Of a DNA stretch of 64,000 nucleotides, positions 1-9,103 are shown piece after piece (the first letter of the stretch is position 1; every line of letters starts with the position of its first letter). Below the pieces are notes generated by a model. That model did no database searches. It saw only the letters and a list, made by a program, of their open reading frames with translations, and was not told the DNA's origin. The DNA comes from Opitutaceae bacterium. GTDB lineage: Bacteria; Verrucomicrobiota; Verrucomicrobiia; Opitutales; Opitutaceae. Made by a program: the position numbers and the translations under genes. The DNA lies in NCBI GenBank assembly GCA_028688225.1, contig JAQTYQ010000004.1, positions 1-64,000 on the forward strand, written 5' to 3'.

Positions 1-18
1 GCACGGCGCGGGCCGGGC

Positions 19-2172
19 CTAGGCGGCCTTGAGGACGGGTTCGGTCTGGCGCTGGAGATGGGCGGGCAGCGGCACGATGCCGGCATTTTCCACGTCGGTG
101 GCCGGCGGCAGCTCCTGGAACGAGAGCGTGACCAGCCGCGGCAGCGACGGCTCGAAGAAGCGCTTGATTGGCAGGCGCACCTCGGCCGACACCACGAGGA
201 TGGCGGGTGAGCCCTGCTGCACGAGTTCGCCGGCGCGGCGGCCGAGCTCCTCGAGCAGGTGGTGGCCGGTGGCGGGATCGAGCGCGAGGCCGACCTCGGT
301 GGGCGTGCGGTGCACCTTGCCGGCCAGCCACTGTTCCAGGCGCGGATCGAGCGTGATGCCCTTCACGACGCCGGGCCGGCACTCGTATTCGGGCACAAAG
401 TAGAGCCCGAGGCGGCGGCGGATGAGTTCGGAGAGATCGTCGGGATTCTTCGAGAGCGCGGCGAAGTCGGCGATGCCCTCGAGGATGAGCGGAAGATTGA
501 GGATCGAGATGCCCTCGCGGAGCAGGTTCTGCAGCACGCGCTGGATGACGCCGAGGTTGACGAGGTCGGGGAGCAGCTCGCTGACGAGCGCGGGCTGGGT
601 CTCCTTCAGATGGTCGATGATGGTCTGCACCTCCTGACGGCCAAGCAGATGGTGGGCGTTGGCCTTGAGCGTCTCGGAGAGGTGGGTGATGAGCACGGCC
701 GCGGCGTCGACCACGGTATAGCCGTTGAGCTCGGCCGTCTTTTTCTCCTCCTCGCCGATCCAGGTGGCCTCGAGGTTGAAGACCGGCTCGCGGGTGGGCA
801 CGCCGCGCAGGCGCACCTGGCTGCCGGCGACGTTCATCGCCAGCCAGCGGCCGGGCATGATCTGGCAGCGGGCCAGCGGCTTGCCGCGCAGCAGGAAGCG
901 GTAGTCGTTGGCTTCGAGCTCGAGATTGTCGCGCACCGAGATCGGCGGCACGACGATGCCGCGTTCGCGCGCGAGCGCGCGCCGCACGCCGGTCACCCGC
1001 GCGAGCAGGTCGCCGCCGCTTTGGGCGTCGGCCAGGCCGAGCAGGCCATAGCCGACCTCGATCGCGAACACGTCGACCGCGGTGAGCTGGCGGAAGTCGT
1101 CCGCGGCGCGAACCGGCGCGGCGCCGGCCTTGGCCGCGGCCGGTGCCTTGCCGGCGGGCCGGGCCGGGATTCCGGCCAGCTCGTCCGGCGGGCTGTCGGT
1201 CTTGCGCAGGGCGCGGGCGACAAAGCCGGCCAGACCGCCGAGCAGGAGAAAGGGGAGGGCCGGCATGCCGGGCATGAGGCCGAAGGCCCCGAGCATGGCG
1301 CCGGCGATGCCGATGGCCCGCGGGTAGCGCACGATCTGCCGGCCGATGTGCGTGCCAAGATTGGCGTTCTCGGACGCCCGCGTGACCAGGATGCCGGCGG
1401 CCACCGAGATGATGAGCGCGGGCACCTGGGCCACGAGCCCGTCGCCGATGGACAGCAGGGTGAATCGCTGCAGCGACTCGGCGAGCGAGAGTCCCATCTG
1501 GAAGACGCCGATGGCGAAGCCGCCGAGGATGTTGACGAGCGTGATGAGGATGCTGGCGATGGCGTCGCCGCGCACGAACTTCGAGGCGCCGTCCATCGCG
1601 CCGTAGAAGTCGGCCTCCTTCTGGACCTTCACGCGGCGGGCGGTGGCGGTGGTCTCGTCGATGATGCCGGCATTCAACTCGGCATCGATGGCCATCTGTT
1701 TGCCGGGCAGCGCGTCGAGGGTGAACCGGGCCGAAACCTCGGCGATCCGGCCGGCGCCCTTGGTGATGACCACGAAGTTGATCACCGCGAGGATGCAGAA
1801 CAGGACGACGCCGACGACGAAGTTGCCCTGCACGACGAAATGGCCGAACGAATCGATGACATGGCCGGCGTAGCCGTGCGTCAGGATGAGGCGCGTCGAG
1901 CCGATGTTGAGCGCGAGGCGATACAACGTCAGCGCGAGCAGGATCGTGGGGAAGCCGGAGAACTCCGGCGGGTCCCTGACGTAGACCACCACCAGGAGGA
2001 CGAGCAGCGCCAGCCCGATGCTCAGCGCCAGCAGCGGGTCGAGCACGCAGGGCGGCACCGGCAGGATGAGCAGCAGGACGGTGCCGAACAACGCGAACGT
2101 GAACAGCAGGTCGGCGCGCTGCAGCAGGCGGTTGAGATGGGCGGAGGTCGAGACGGGCATGGCTCGGCTCAT
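19..2172 (-). CDS. flhA: Flagellar export gate protein FlhA
   Basis: FlhA is the inner-membrane export gate of the flagellar type III secretion system. It passes substrates and chaperone complexes to the channel. The 717-residue product has the usual length. About eight hydrophobic segments fill residues 20-320. The FHIPEP-family signature (RFTLDALPGKQMAIDAELNAG, split here as RFTLDALPGK then QMAIDAELNAG) follows the fourth segment. An Ala/Pro-rich linker lies near residues 335-360, and the cytosolic domain that docks chaperones completes the protein. The ATG overlaps the flhB stop in an ATGA junction, so the two are translationally coupled. It is the last recognisable gene of the flgB-led operon. 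Confidence 0.97.
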   Translation of the reverse strand: MSRAMPVSTSAHLNRLLQRADLLFTFALFGTVLLLILPVPPCVLDPLLALSIGLALLVLLVVVYVRDPPEFSGFPTILLALTLYRLALNIGSTRLILTHGYAGHVIDSFGHFVVQGNFVVGVVLFCILAVINFVVITKGAGRIAEVSARFTLDALPGKQMAIDAELNAGIIDETTATARRVKVQKEADFYGAMDGASKFVRGDAIASILITLVNILGGFAIGVFQMGLSLAESLQRFTLLSIGDGLVAQVPALIISVAAGILVTRASENANLGTHIGRQIVRYPRAIGIAGAMLGAFGLMPGMPALPFLLLGGLAGFVARALRKTDSPPDELAGIPARPAGKAPAAAKAGAAPVRAADDFRQLTAVDVFAIEVGYGLLGLADAQSGGDLLARVTGVRRALARERGIVVPPISVRDNLELEANDYRFLLRGKPLARCQIMPGRWLAMNVAGSQVRLRGVPTREPVFNLEATWIGEEEKKTAELNGYTVVDAAAVLITHLSETLKANAHHLLGRQEVQTIIDHLKETQPALVSELLPDLVNLGVIQRVLQNLLREGISILNLPLILEGIADFAALSKNPDDLSELIRRRLGLYFVPEYECRPGVVKGITLDPRLEQWLAGKVHRTPTEVGLALDPATGHHLLEELGRRAGELVQQGSPAILVVSAEVRLPIKRFFEPSLPRLVTLSFQELPPATDVENAGIVPLPAHLQRQTEPVLKAA

Positions 2173-3272
2173 CCGGCGGCCTGGGCCCGGCGGGCCGGCA
2201 GGCGATAGAAGTAATAGCGATGCGTGCGGTAGACGACCGCGAGGATCTCGGCCACGGCCTGGTAGAGCTCGGCGGGAATGGCCTCGCCGACGCGGCCCAT
2301 GGCGTGGAGCACGCGGGCCACCGGCGGATTCTCCATCACCGGCACCTCGTGTTCCGCCGCGAGCGCCTTGATGCGCTGCGCGAACCGGTTTTCGCCCTTC
2401 GCCAGCACCACCGGGGCCGTGTCGATGCCGCGTTCGTATTTGAGGGCCACCGCATAGTGGGTCGGGTTGGTCACCACCACGTCCGCCGTGGGCACCGCGG
2501 ACAGCATCTGCTTCTGCAGGAGCCGGCGCGCCAGCCGCCGCTGGGCGGCCTTAAGGAGGGCGTCGCCCTCGGTGTTGCGGCGCTCGTCCTTCACCTCCTG
2601 GCGCGTCATCATCTGCTCGCGCCGGGTGCGGAAGATCTCATAGGCGTAGCTGACGGCGGCGATTCCGCCGAGGGCGACCAGCAGCCGGCCGAGAAAACGG
2701 AGCGCGGCGTGATGCAGGAACTGGCCGAGATAGGCGGTTTCCACCGGGGCGCAGAAGAGCGGATCGTTGATCACGCCTTTCACCCCGCCGTACAGGGCCG
2801 CCCCGACCGCGCCCAGCTTGAGCAGGTCGAGGCCAAAATGCGCGAGCGCCGTCTGCGAGAACACGCGCCGCCAGCCGGCGGCGGGATCGAGGTGCTCCCA
2901 ATGGATGCCAAAGGCTTTGGGCGTCAGCTGGAATCCGCTCTGGATGCTGCCGGCGAGCAGCGTGGCGCCGGCGCAGGCGACGAGCACGGGCAGCAGCATG
3001 CGGCCGAGGGCGTAGGCCGCGACTCCGAGGTGGGCCGGCGCGGTGTCGAGGGTCATCCGCGTCGCGCCCAGCTGCGTGAACAGGCTCACCGTCAGCGAGC
3101 CGATTTCGCGCGCCACCGACGTCGCGGTGAGCGAAAACACGATGAGCGCCGCCGCCAGCGCGAAGGCGAGATGCATTTCCGGCGACTTTGCGAACTGGCC
3201 GCGTTCGGTCGCTTCGGTCAGGTGTTTTTCGGTCGGCTGCTCGGTCTTTTGGTCTTGCTCGTGCTCGGGCAT
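2169..3272 (-). CDS. flhB: Flagellar export switch protein FlhB
   Basis: FlhB controls substrate specificity of the flagellar export apparatus, switching from rod/hook to filament proteins. The 367-residue product shows the family plan. A charged, Gln/Glu-rich N-terminus is followed by four membrane segments (about residues 25-210) and a cytoplasmic domain carrying the self-cleavage motif NPTH in VVVTNPTHYAVALKYE. I place the start at the ATG before PEHEQDQKTEQ. A TTG 30 bases further upstream would add ten residues of little family character. The gene is separated from fliR by about 158 bases and overlaps flhA by four. Confidence 0.96.
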   Translation of the reverse strand: MPEHEQDQKTEQPTEKHLTEATERGQFAKSPEMHLAFALAAALIVFSLTATSVAREIGSLTVSLFTQLGATRMTLDTAPAHLGVAAYALGRMLLPVLVACAGATLLAGSIQSGFQLTPKAFGIHWEHLDPAAGWRRVFSQTALAHFGLDLLKLGAVGAALYGGVKGVINDPLFCAPVETAYLGQFLHHAALRFLGRLLVALGGIAAVSYAYEIFRTRREQMMTRQEVKDERRNTEGDALLKAAQRRLARRLLQKQMLSAVPTADVVVTNPTHYAVALKYERGIDTAPVVLAKGENRFAQRIKALAAEHEVPVMENPPVARVLHAMGRVGEAIPAELYQAVAEILAVVYRTHRYYFYRLPARRAQAAG

Positions 3273-3384
3273 CCGCCCCGGGTTGAGCACTGGTGATGCC
3301 AAGGCCGGACCGGAGCGTGTAAGCCGCTAGGAAGCAAACGCTAACACTGAATAAATCCCGGCCAGGGACCGGTCGCGGAAACAG

Positions 3385-3412
3385 TGCGGCGCGCGGACCG
3401 CCGCGCGCGGCA
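3385..3412. repeat. GC-rich hairpin between fliR and flhB
   Basis: Two 12-base arms (TGCGGCGCGCGG and CCGCGCGCGGCA) with one mismatch enclose a four-base loop. On the plus strand the hairpin is followed by five T, but no plus-strand gene precedes it. On the transcribed minus strand no T-run follows, so it is more likely a processing or stability structure inside the operon than a terminator. Confidence 0.4.
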
Positions 3413-3430
3413 GTTTTTGCCGGCGGCTCG

Positions 3431-4186
3431 TCACTGCGGCGGCAGGATCTGCAGCAGGCGCCACGGCAGGGCGTCGAACTCGCCCCAGAGATAGCGGGCG
3501 AACAGCGTGCCTGATCCGGCGAGCAACGCCAGGCCGAGCATGACCCGCAGCGGGAAGCTCATGACGAAGACGCCCATCCGCGGGACGGCGCGGCCCAGGA
3601 TCGAGAACGCCAGCGTCACGAGGAAATTCAAGGCGATGAAAGGCGCGGCGATGCGCACGCCGAGTTCGATCGAGTCTCCCGTCAGCCGCACGAGGGCATC
3701 GGCTGCTTCCGCGCCGAAGCCGGCTGCTCCCGCCGGCGCCAGGTCGAAGGACCGCGCAAACGCCCGCAGCACGCCCAGATGCCCGCCCAGGGTGAAGAAC
3801 AGCAGGCCCGCAAACAGGGAGAGATAGGCGGGCAGCGGCTCCTGGTCCGGCACCGGGGTGTCAAAGCCGGGGCCGGCGACCAGTCCGATCTCCGTCACGA
3901 TGATCCGGCCGGCCATCTCCACGGCGGCAAACACCAGCCGGCCGATGAAGCCCAGGGCGAGCCCGACCAGCACCTCGCCCGCCGCCGCCGCCGCCAGTCG
4001 GCCCGGCGCCGGCGGCCCCACGGATGCATGCGGGACAAGTCTGTACAGCAGAGTGGCGAGGCCCAGCGCGAAGCCCACCCGCAGGATCACCGGCACCGGG
4101 CGCGCCCCGGGCGATGGCAACACCGCCAGCACGCCCGTCGCGCGCAGCAGCACCATAAGCCAGGCGAAGAGCAGGTCAAAGGGCAT
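3431..4186 (-). CDS. fliR: Flagellar export gate protein FliR
   Basis: FliR forms the export gate with FliP and FliQ in the centre of the MS ring. The 251-residue product is almost entirely hydrophobic with about six membrane segments, and contains family-typical stretches such as [18 protein letters not shown] at the start and [15 protein letters not shown] in the middle. I chose the ATG at 4186 because it gives the standard hydrophobic N-terminus. An upstream in-frame extension is basic and unlike the family. It follows fliQ by 23 bases. Confidence 0.95.
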   Translation of the reverse strand: MPFDLLFAWLMVLLRATGVLAVLPSPGARPVPVILRVGFALGLATLLYRLVPHASVGPPAPGRLAAAAAGEVLVGLALGFIGRLVFAAVEMAGRIIVTEIGLVAGPGFDTPVPDQEPLPAYLSLFAGLLFFTLGGHLGVLRAFARSFDLAPAGAAGFGAEAADALVRLTGDSIELGVRIAAPFIALNFLVTLAFSILGRAVPRMGVFVMSFPLRVMLGLALLAGSGTLFARYLWGEFDALPWRLLQILPPQ

Positions 4187-4209
4187 GGATCGCCGCGAGA
4201 ATCGCGCGG

Positions 4210-4479
4210 TCAGGGCCCGAGGGAGCCCATGCGCGTGAAGAGCGAGGTCGTGAACTCGACCAGCGAACGCAGCAGCCACGGCGCCAGCAACAGGCCGGCG
4301 CCGGCGAGCGCCAGCAGCTTGGGGGCGAAGGAGAGGGTCTGCTCCTGCAGGCTGGTGATCGCCTGGATGAGACTCGTGGCCAGGCCCACCACCAGGGTCA
4401 CGGCGAGAAACGGCGTGATGACATAGAGGGCGAAAAGCACCGTGGACTTGAAGATATCGATGGCGAAGTCCGGATTCAC
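4210..4479 (-). CDS. fliQ: Flagellar export gate protein FliQ
   Basis: This 89-residue, two-helix membrane protein is the expected length for FliQ, a core subunit of the type III export channel. It shows the family pattern: [20 protein letters not shown], then the [14 protein letters not shown] loop between the helices. The apparent start is GTG, overlapping the fliP stop codon in a GTGA junction, which implies coupling to fliP translation. It lies between fliP and fliR as in most flagellar operons. Confidence 0.95.
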   Translation of the reverse strand: MNPDFAIDIFKSTVLFALYVITPFLAVTLVVGLATSLIQAITSLQEQTLSFAPKLLALAGAGLLLAPWLLRSLVEFTTSLFTRMGSLGP

Positions 4480-5297
4480 GAATGGAAGCTTTCGATCAGG
4501 GAACGCACGACCAGGTGCCAGCCGTCCACCAGCACAAACAGCAGCAGCTTGAACGGCAGCGAGACGACGACGGGCGGCATCATCATCATGCCCAGCGCCA
4601 TCAGCACCGAGGAGACGAGCAGGTCAATGACGAGGAAGGGCAGAAAGAGCAGGAAACCCATCTGGAAGGACGTCTGCAGTTCGCTGAGGACAAAGGCCGG
4701 GACGATGATCCGCAACGGCAGGTCCTTGACGGGCGTGGGGCCGAACCGCCCCAGCTCGAGGAAAAACTCGAGGTCGCGGGTGCGGGTCTGCTTCAGCATA
4801 AATTCCCGGAGCGGCACCGAGGCCCGGTCGAGGGCCTCCGGGGAGGTCATCTTTCCGGCCAGGTAGGGCTGCAGCGCCTCGGCGTTCATCCGGTCGAAGA
4901 CCGGGCCCATGACAAACAAGGTCAGAAAGAGGGAGAGGCCGACGATGATCTGGTTGGCGGGGGCGTTGGGCACGCCGAGTGCGGAACGGACGAACCCGAG
5001 GACGATGATGATGCGCGTGAAGCTCGTCATGAGCATGATCAGGGAGGGCGCGAGCGTGAGCAGCGTCATCACCACGACGATCTGCACGGCCACGCTGACA
5101 TCGCCCGGCCGCTGCGTGCCTTCGAGATTGACGGTGAGCCGCAACGGATCGGAAGGCCGGACCCCGGCCGGCGTGGATGCAGCCGCCTCGGCCGGCGGTG
5201 GCGGGGCGCCCGTCTGCGCCCGTGCCTCCGGGACGGAGGCCAATGCGACCAGCCCGCCGAGCAGGGCCGCGGCCAGCCACCGGCCGGCGGTGGTCAT
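4476..5297 (-). CDS. fliP: Flagellar export gate protein FliP
   Basis: FliP builds the export channel with FliQ and FliR. The 273-residue product begins with a cleavable signal peptide ([19 protein letters not shown]), as FliP does. The conserved core follows: [33 protein letters not shown] and [16 protein letters not shown], both in pieces readily recognisable as FliP. An Ala/Pro-rich insert separates the signal peptide from the core. I place the start at the ATG overlapping the fliO stop. A longer in-frame upstream stretch is an Arg/Pro-rich shadow of fliO. Confidence 0.96.
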   Translation of the reverse strand: MTTAGRWLAAALLGGLVALASVPEARAQTGAPPPPAEAAASTPAGVRPSDPLRLTVNLEGTQRPGDVSVAVQIVVVMTLLTLAPSLIMLMTSFTRIIIVLGFVRSALGVPNAPANQIIVGLSLFLTLFVMGPVFDRMNAEALQPYLAGKMTSPEALDRASVPLREFMLKQTRTRDLEFFLELGRFGPTPVKDLPLRIIVPAFVLSELQTSFQMGFLLFLPFLVIDLLVSSVLMALGMMMMPPVVVSLPFKLLLFVLVDGWHLVVRSLIESFHS

Positions 5298-5686
5298 GGC
5301 TCCTCCTCGCCCGCCTCCGGCAGTTCGCACAGCAGCCGGATGCGGCCCGGGGTCACGCCGAGCAGCAGTTTTTTCCCCGCGTAGACGGCGACGACCAGAT
5401 ACTGGCGGTTGCCGAGGGAGCGGGTTTCCGCGATTGCCAGCCGGCCGCCGGCCCGGCCTGCCGGGGTGCCGCGGGGCCGGCTGTGCCGGAGCCACCAAGC
5501 GCCGCCGGCGGCGAGGATCAGGGCCCCGGCCAGCCAGGGCGCGCGGCTCCAGCCGTCGTCCTCGCGGGCGGCGGCCGGTGGTGCGTGCTCGGGGCGCGGA
5601 TAGATGACAATGTCCCCGGCGGAGGGCGCCGCCGGGGCGGCGGCCAGACTCACCGTGGCGAGGACGAGCAGAGCCAGGAGACGCAT
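5294..5686 (-). CDS. fliO: Flagellar biosynthesis protein FliO
   Basis: FliO is a small bitopic membrane protein that assists assembly of the FliP ring. This 130-residue product has a signal-like N-terminus (MRLLALLVLATVSLAAAPA), a Pro/Glu-rich periplasmic stretch, one membrane helix (APWLAGALILAAGGAWWL) and a cytoplasmic domain with the FliO pattern ETRSLGNRQYLVVAVYAGKK. The position between fliN and fliP, with a four-base overlap with fliP, supports the call. Its own similarity to family members is modest, as is usual for FliO. Confidence 0.88.
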   Translation of the reverse strand: MRLLALLVLATVSLAAAPAAPSAGDIVIYPRPEHAPPAAAREDDGWSRAPWLAGALILAAGGAWWLRHSRPRGTPAGRAGGRLAIAETRSLGNRQYLVVAVYAGKKLLLGVTPGRIRLLCELPEAGEEEP

Positions 5687-5699
5687 GGGAGAGACGGGG

Positions 5700-5966
5700 T
5701 CAGCCGATTTTCTCGGCGCCGACGAGCTCGGTGATCTTGATGCCGAAATTGTCCTCGACGACCACGACCTCGCCGTAGGCGACCAGCTTGTCGTTGACGT
5801 AGAGACCGACCGGATCGCTCGCATGCTGGTTGAGCTGCACGACGGCGCCGGGCGCCAGTTCGAGCACCTCACGCATCGACAGCTGGCAGGAGCCGAGCTG
5901 GACGGTGACCTTCACCTTCACGTCCAGCACGACGTCCAGGGTTCGTTCTTCATTTAGGGTTGGCAT
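5700..5966 (-). CDS. fliN: Flagellar motor switch protein FliN
   Basis: FliN is the C-ring component of the rotor switch. The product is 88 residues and is essentially one SpoA/FliN domain: LDVKVKVTVQLGSCQLSMRE, then the typical GLYVNDKLVAYGEVVVVEDNFGIKI and a short tail. I set the start at the ATG of PTLNEERTLDVVLDV, which leaves a 13-base overlap with the end of fliM. The much longer open frame upstream is the shadow of fliM. It is short compared with proteobacterial FliN, lacking the extended N-terminus. Confidence 0.95.
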   Translation of the reverse strand: MPTLNEERTLDVVLDVKVKVTVQLGSCQLSMREVLELAPGAVVQLNQHASDPVGLYVNDKLVAYGEVVVVEDNFGIKITELVGAEKIG

Positions 5967-6997
5967 GGGAGAAGGGGGTGGTCGTGAATCCGGCGGGTGA
6001 TCTGGACGGCGGCGTGGGCGCCATCCAGGCCGACCTTGCCGATAAAGCGGGGCGCACCGTTCAGCAGGATCCGGGTCTCCTCGATCAGGCCGGGGGGCAG
6101 CTCGATGATGTCGCCCGCCCGGAGACTCACGATTTCGCGCAGGTTGATCTCGCAGGCGTCCCACTCGGCCCGCACCGGCACGAGGATGTGATCGTAGGCC
6201 GGCTGCCAGGCGGCGTGCTTTTCCGTCCGGACCGTGTTCGTGTCCTTCTGCCGCCGCGCCTGCATCCGGCGGACGATGGGTTCGATCGTGTAGTAGGGCA
6301 CGCCGATCTGGATCTGCTCGGAGCAATCGCCGAAGCTGGCCTCGAGGGAAAGGGCGAGCATGATGGCATCCTTGGGCGACGTCTGGAGGAAGCGGCCGTT
6401 GTTTTCGTGCCCGAGGATGAGCGGACGCAGCTCCTGCTCGTTCTTCCACTGGGCGCACCACTCCTCGGTGATGATGCCGATGATGTCCTCCAGCAGGGCG
6501 ATCTCGATCTCGGTGAGGTAGCGCTCCAGTTTCACCGAGTGTCCGCGGCCGCCGAGCATGCGGTCGGCGATGGTGAGCGCGAGGCGCGGATTGATGTCGA
6601 GGATGCCCACGCCGACCAGCGGCTCGACCTTGAACAGGCACAGATGGGTGGGGCTGGGCAGGGCGTCGGTGAATTTTCCGTAGGTGAGGGTGGTGAGCTT
6701 GGCCATCTTGAGGCCGAACTCCATGCGCAGAAACAGCGAGAGCCGGGCGGCCAGATAGCGGATGAAATCCTCGTGCAGCAGCCGGAGGCGGCGCAGCTCG
6801 ACCTCGGTCAGGAAGACCGGATTGCGGAAATCATAAGGCTCGATCTTGAGGGACTTCGGATCGGCCGCCGGGGCCCCGGCGGCATGGAAAACCGGTTGCT
6901 TCGGCGCCGCGGTCTGCTGCGCGAGCAGCCGGTCGATCTCGGACTGGTCGAGCACCACGCCGGGCGACTCGGGGGCTCTGGCGGTTTCGTCGGGCAT
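5954..6997 (-). CDS. fliM: Flagellar motor switch protein FliM
   Basis: FliM links the C-ring to the chemotaxis signal. The 347-residue product starts with a CheY-binding peptide of the expected form (VLDQSEIDRLLAQQ). Next comes the middle FliG-contacting domain, with GKFTDALPSPTHLCLFKV and RLALTIADRMLGGRG, and a C-terminal FliN-like domain ending LDGAHAAVQITRRI. It lies 27 bases after fliL and overlaps fliN. The intact N-terminal motif indicates that the motor responds to a phosphorylated CheY-type protein, although no single-domain CheY is present in the window. Confidence 0.97.
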   Translation of the reverse strand: MPDETARAPESPGVVLDQSEIDRLLAQQTAAPKQPVFHAAGAPAADPKSLKIEPYDFRNPVFLTEVELRRLRLLHEDFIRYLAARLSLFLRMEFGLKMAKLTTLTYGKFTDALPSPTHLCLFKVEPLVGVGILDINPRLALTIADRMLGGRGHSVKLERYLTEIEIALLEDIIGIITEEWCAQWKNEQELRPLILGHENNGRFLQTSPKDAIMLALSLEASFGDCSEQIQIGVPYYTIEPIVRRMQARRQKDTNTVRTEKHAAWQPAYDHILVPVRAEWDACEINLREIVSLRAGDIIELPPGLIEETRILLNGAPRFIGKVGLDGAHAAVQITRRIHDHPLLPCQP

Positions 6998-7024
6998 CGG
7001 ATCCGGAGGTCGGGGCGGCGCGGA

Positions 7025-7627
7025 CTACTGCACCACGAAATCCGAGAAATAGATCTGTCCGGCCAGCTGCTTGCCCAGGGCCTGGTTGTAGGCCAGCACC
7101 AGCTTTTCGCGGATGATGTTTTTCGCCCCGGTCTCCTCCAGGTCGGACAGCGAAAGGGAGGACAGGACGTTGAGGGTCACGTCGAGCAGCTTCGGTTTGT
7201 TGGCGTCAAAGGTGGCGTGGAGCGTGGTGTCGGTGCCGGTGACGAGGAACGAGGTCTTGAGATAACGCGTGCCCATGGTGCCGGCGAGATTCACCACGAT
7301 GTTGTTGAATTCATAGGTGTTGGTGGTCGCGCCGGGCTCGCCCTTCTTGGGCTCGGCCGCCGTCTCCTCGCCGCCGGCGGGCTTGGCGGGGGCTTCCCCG
7401 CCGGGCCCGGCGGCAAGGCGTTGCTCGAGCTGCGGCAGGAGCACAAACTGGGCGACGGCCCACGTGAGGAGCGGCGCGGCGATGAGCACGCTCGCAATCG
7501 GCGCCAGCGCGCCCAGGAGGGCGGCGGCGCTTTTTTTCTTCGCCGCCGGGGGCGCGGCGGCCGGTTCAGGGGCCGGGGCGGCGGGCGCCGCGGGCGCGGT
7601 CCCGGAGGGGTCGGCTTTGGCAGGCAT
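7025..7627 (-). CDS. fliL: Flagellar basal-body protein FliL
   Basis: FliL associates with the stators around the basal body and supports torque. The product is 200 residues: a cytoplasmic Ala/Pro-rich tail, one membrane helix (residues about 35-65, including GALAPIASVLIAAPLLTWAV), an Ala/Glu-rich linker, and a periplasmic domain with the family pattern NTYEFNNIVVNLAGTMGTRYLK and a C-terminal GQIYFSDFVVQ. The low-complexity N-terminus is longer than in enteric FliL. It sits between flgE and fliM. Confidence 0.9.
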   Translation of the reverse strand: MPAKADPSGTAPAAPAAPAPEPAAAPPAAKKKSAAALLGALAPIASVLIAAPLLTWAVAQFVLLPQLEQRLAAGPGGEAPAKPAGGEETAAEPKKGEPGATTNTYEFNNIVVNLAGTMGTRYLKTSFLVTGTDTTLHATFDANKPKLLDVTLNVLSSLSLSDLEETGAKNIIREKLVLAYNQALGKQLAGQIYFSDFVVQ

Positions 7628-7671
7628 GACGGGGAATCAGCGGCGGGGCGGGGCCGGGGCGGCGCGGCCGG

Positions 7672-8610
7672 TCACGAGCGCTTGAGGTTGACGATGTCCT
7701 CGAGGATGGTGTCGGAGACGGTCACCAGGCGGGAGCTGGCCTGGAAACTGCGCTGGGTGGTGATCATGTCGGCGAACTGCTCGGTGAGGTCGACGTTGGA
7801 GAGCTCGAGCTGGCCGGACTGGATCGCCCCGAGTCCGTTGGTCCCGGGATTGTTGGCGCCGGCGGTGGCGCCGCTCAGCACGCTGCCGCCCGGCGTGGTG
7901 CCGCCATTGAGCGGACCGGCCGCCTCGAAGCCGGCATACAGGCTGTTGCCTTCCTTCGTCAGCGCGGTCGGGTCGGAAAAATTCTGCAGCTGCACGCGGT
8001 TGGTGGTGGCCGAACTGCCGTCGGAGTAGGATTCGATGACATTGCCCGCGGTATCGATGCTGATCGACTGCAGCTTGGGTTGCACGGGCGGCGTCCCGGT
8101 CGCGGCGGGCAGGTTCTGGCCGATCCGGATGTCGCCGATCGCGCCGGTGTTGGTGGCGCTCAACGGTGCCGCCGGGGTGCCGCCGGTCAGCCCCTGCACG
8201 CGGTAGCCCTGGGGATTGACGAGGTAGCCCTGGTCATCGATGCGAAATTCGCCGTCACGGGTGGCATACTGCTGGCCGCTGGCCGCGTCCTTCACAATGA
8301 AGAAGCCGCCGCCCGAGATCGCGAGATCGGTGGTGTTGCCGGTCGAGGTCAGGGCGCCCTGGCCGAAATTCGCGGTGATGCCGGAGATCTGGACGCCGGT
8401 GCCGACTTGGAGCGGCGCCTGGTTCGAGGTGCTGCCGTTGGAGGGGGCGGAACCGCGGAGCGTGTTGCTGAAACTGTCGGCGAACGTCGCCTTGGAGGAT
8501 TTGAACCCCGTCGTGTTGACGTTGGCGATGTTGTTGCCGATGACTTCAAGGCCCTGGGTAAAGCTCTTGAGCGCGCTGACGCCGGAGGTGAGGGTACCGA
8601 TGAGGGACAT
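7672..8610 (-). CDS. flgE: Flagellar hook protein FlgE
   Basis: This 312-residue rod/hook-family protein is placed after flgD, so the hook subunit FlgE is the best call. The N-terminal D0 signature (LEVIGNNIANVNTTGFKSS) and the C-terminal helix (VDLTEQFADMITTQRSFQAS) are intact. Between them the FlgE-type region contains LTSTGNTTDLAISGGGFFIV. It is shorter than enteric FlgE, and a FlgF-like role cannot be excluded from sequence alone. I set the start at MSLIGTLTSGVSALK, because upstream residues in frame are Pro-rich and untypical. Confidence 0.88.
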   Translation of the reverse strand: MSLIGTLTSGVSALKSFTQGLEVIGNNIANVNTTGFKSSKATFADSFSNTLRGSAPSNGSTSNQAPLQVGTGVQISGITANFGQGALTSTGNTTDLAISGGGFFIVKDAASGQQYATRDGEFRIDDQGYLVNPQGYRVQGLTGGTPAAPLSATNTGAIGDIRIGQNLPAATGTPPVQPKLQSISIDTAGNVIESYSDGSSATTNRVQLQNFSDPTALTKEGNSLYAGFEAAGPLNGGTTPGGSVLSGATAGANNPGTNGLGAIQSGQLELSNVDLTEQFADMITTQRSFQASSRLVTVSDTILEDIVNLKRS

Positions 8611-8641
8611 GGGTGGATGAATGCAGGTTGGGGTTGCAGGA

Positions 8642-9091
8642 TCAGGCCGCGGGCTGGTCCGCGGGGGAAGTGGCATCGACGGAAATCAACGAGGACAACG
8701 GGTAGAAGATGCCGTTGACCTCCAGCTGGGGCACATCGCCCGCGGTGTTCACCGATGTGACGCAGCCGGAGACGGTCCCCTGATTGCCGTCGTCCAGGGT
8801 GACGTTGCGACCCAGGTAGGTGCTGGCGGCCAGCTTTTGCTGGTCGCCGCGCATCAAGGTGATCTCGCTCGAGAGCGAGCTCATCTGCTGCAGGGAGGTG
8901 AACTGGGCCATCTGCGCGAGGAACGACGTATCGTCCATCGGCTGGAGCGGATCCTGGCTTTGCAACTGCTGCGAGAGCAGCTGGAGGAAATCCTGCTGGC
9001 TGAGGGTCTTGGTCGGCGTGCGGACGGTGGAGGCACTCGTTGCGTCTGTGGCGGAGCGGGTCGAATCGGTGGCGGAGGTGACGGATGACAT
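8642..9091 (-). CDS. flgD: Hook-cap assembly protein FlgD
   Basis: FlgD caps the growing hook and is exported and discarded. The 149-residue product contains the conserved export and assembly region SQQDFLQLLSQQLQSQDPLQPMDDTSFLAQMAQFTSLQQM (pieces LLSQQLQSQDPLQPMDD and LAQMAQFTSLQQM), preceded by a Ser/Thr-rich head. After that only a short beta domain follows, so it is a minimal FlgD lacking the full Ig-like part of enteric homologues. Its place between fliK and flgE is normal. Confidence 0.92.
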   Translation of the reverse strand: MSSVTSATDSTRSATDATSASTVRTPTKTLSQQDFLQLLSQQLQSQDPLQPMDDTSFLAQMAQFTSLQQMSSLSSEITLMRGDQQKLAASTYLGRNVTLDDGNQGTVSGCVTSVNTAGDVPQLEVNGIFYPLSSLISVDATSPADQPAA

Positions 9092-9103
9092 GACGGGATG
9101 GGT

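Noticed and set aside
259-2208. A 649-codon open frame opposite flhA
   Set aside because: It mirrors flhA on the other strand, has an Arg/Gly/His/Asp-rich composition typical of antisense frames in GC-rich DNA, and no domain.
5960-8029. A 689-codon plus-strand frame across fliM, fliL and flgE
   Set aside because: It runs through three unrelated genes on the opposite strand and has only low-complexity content.
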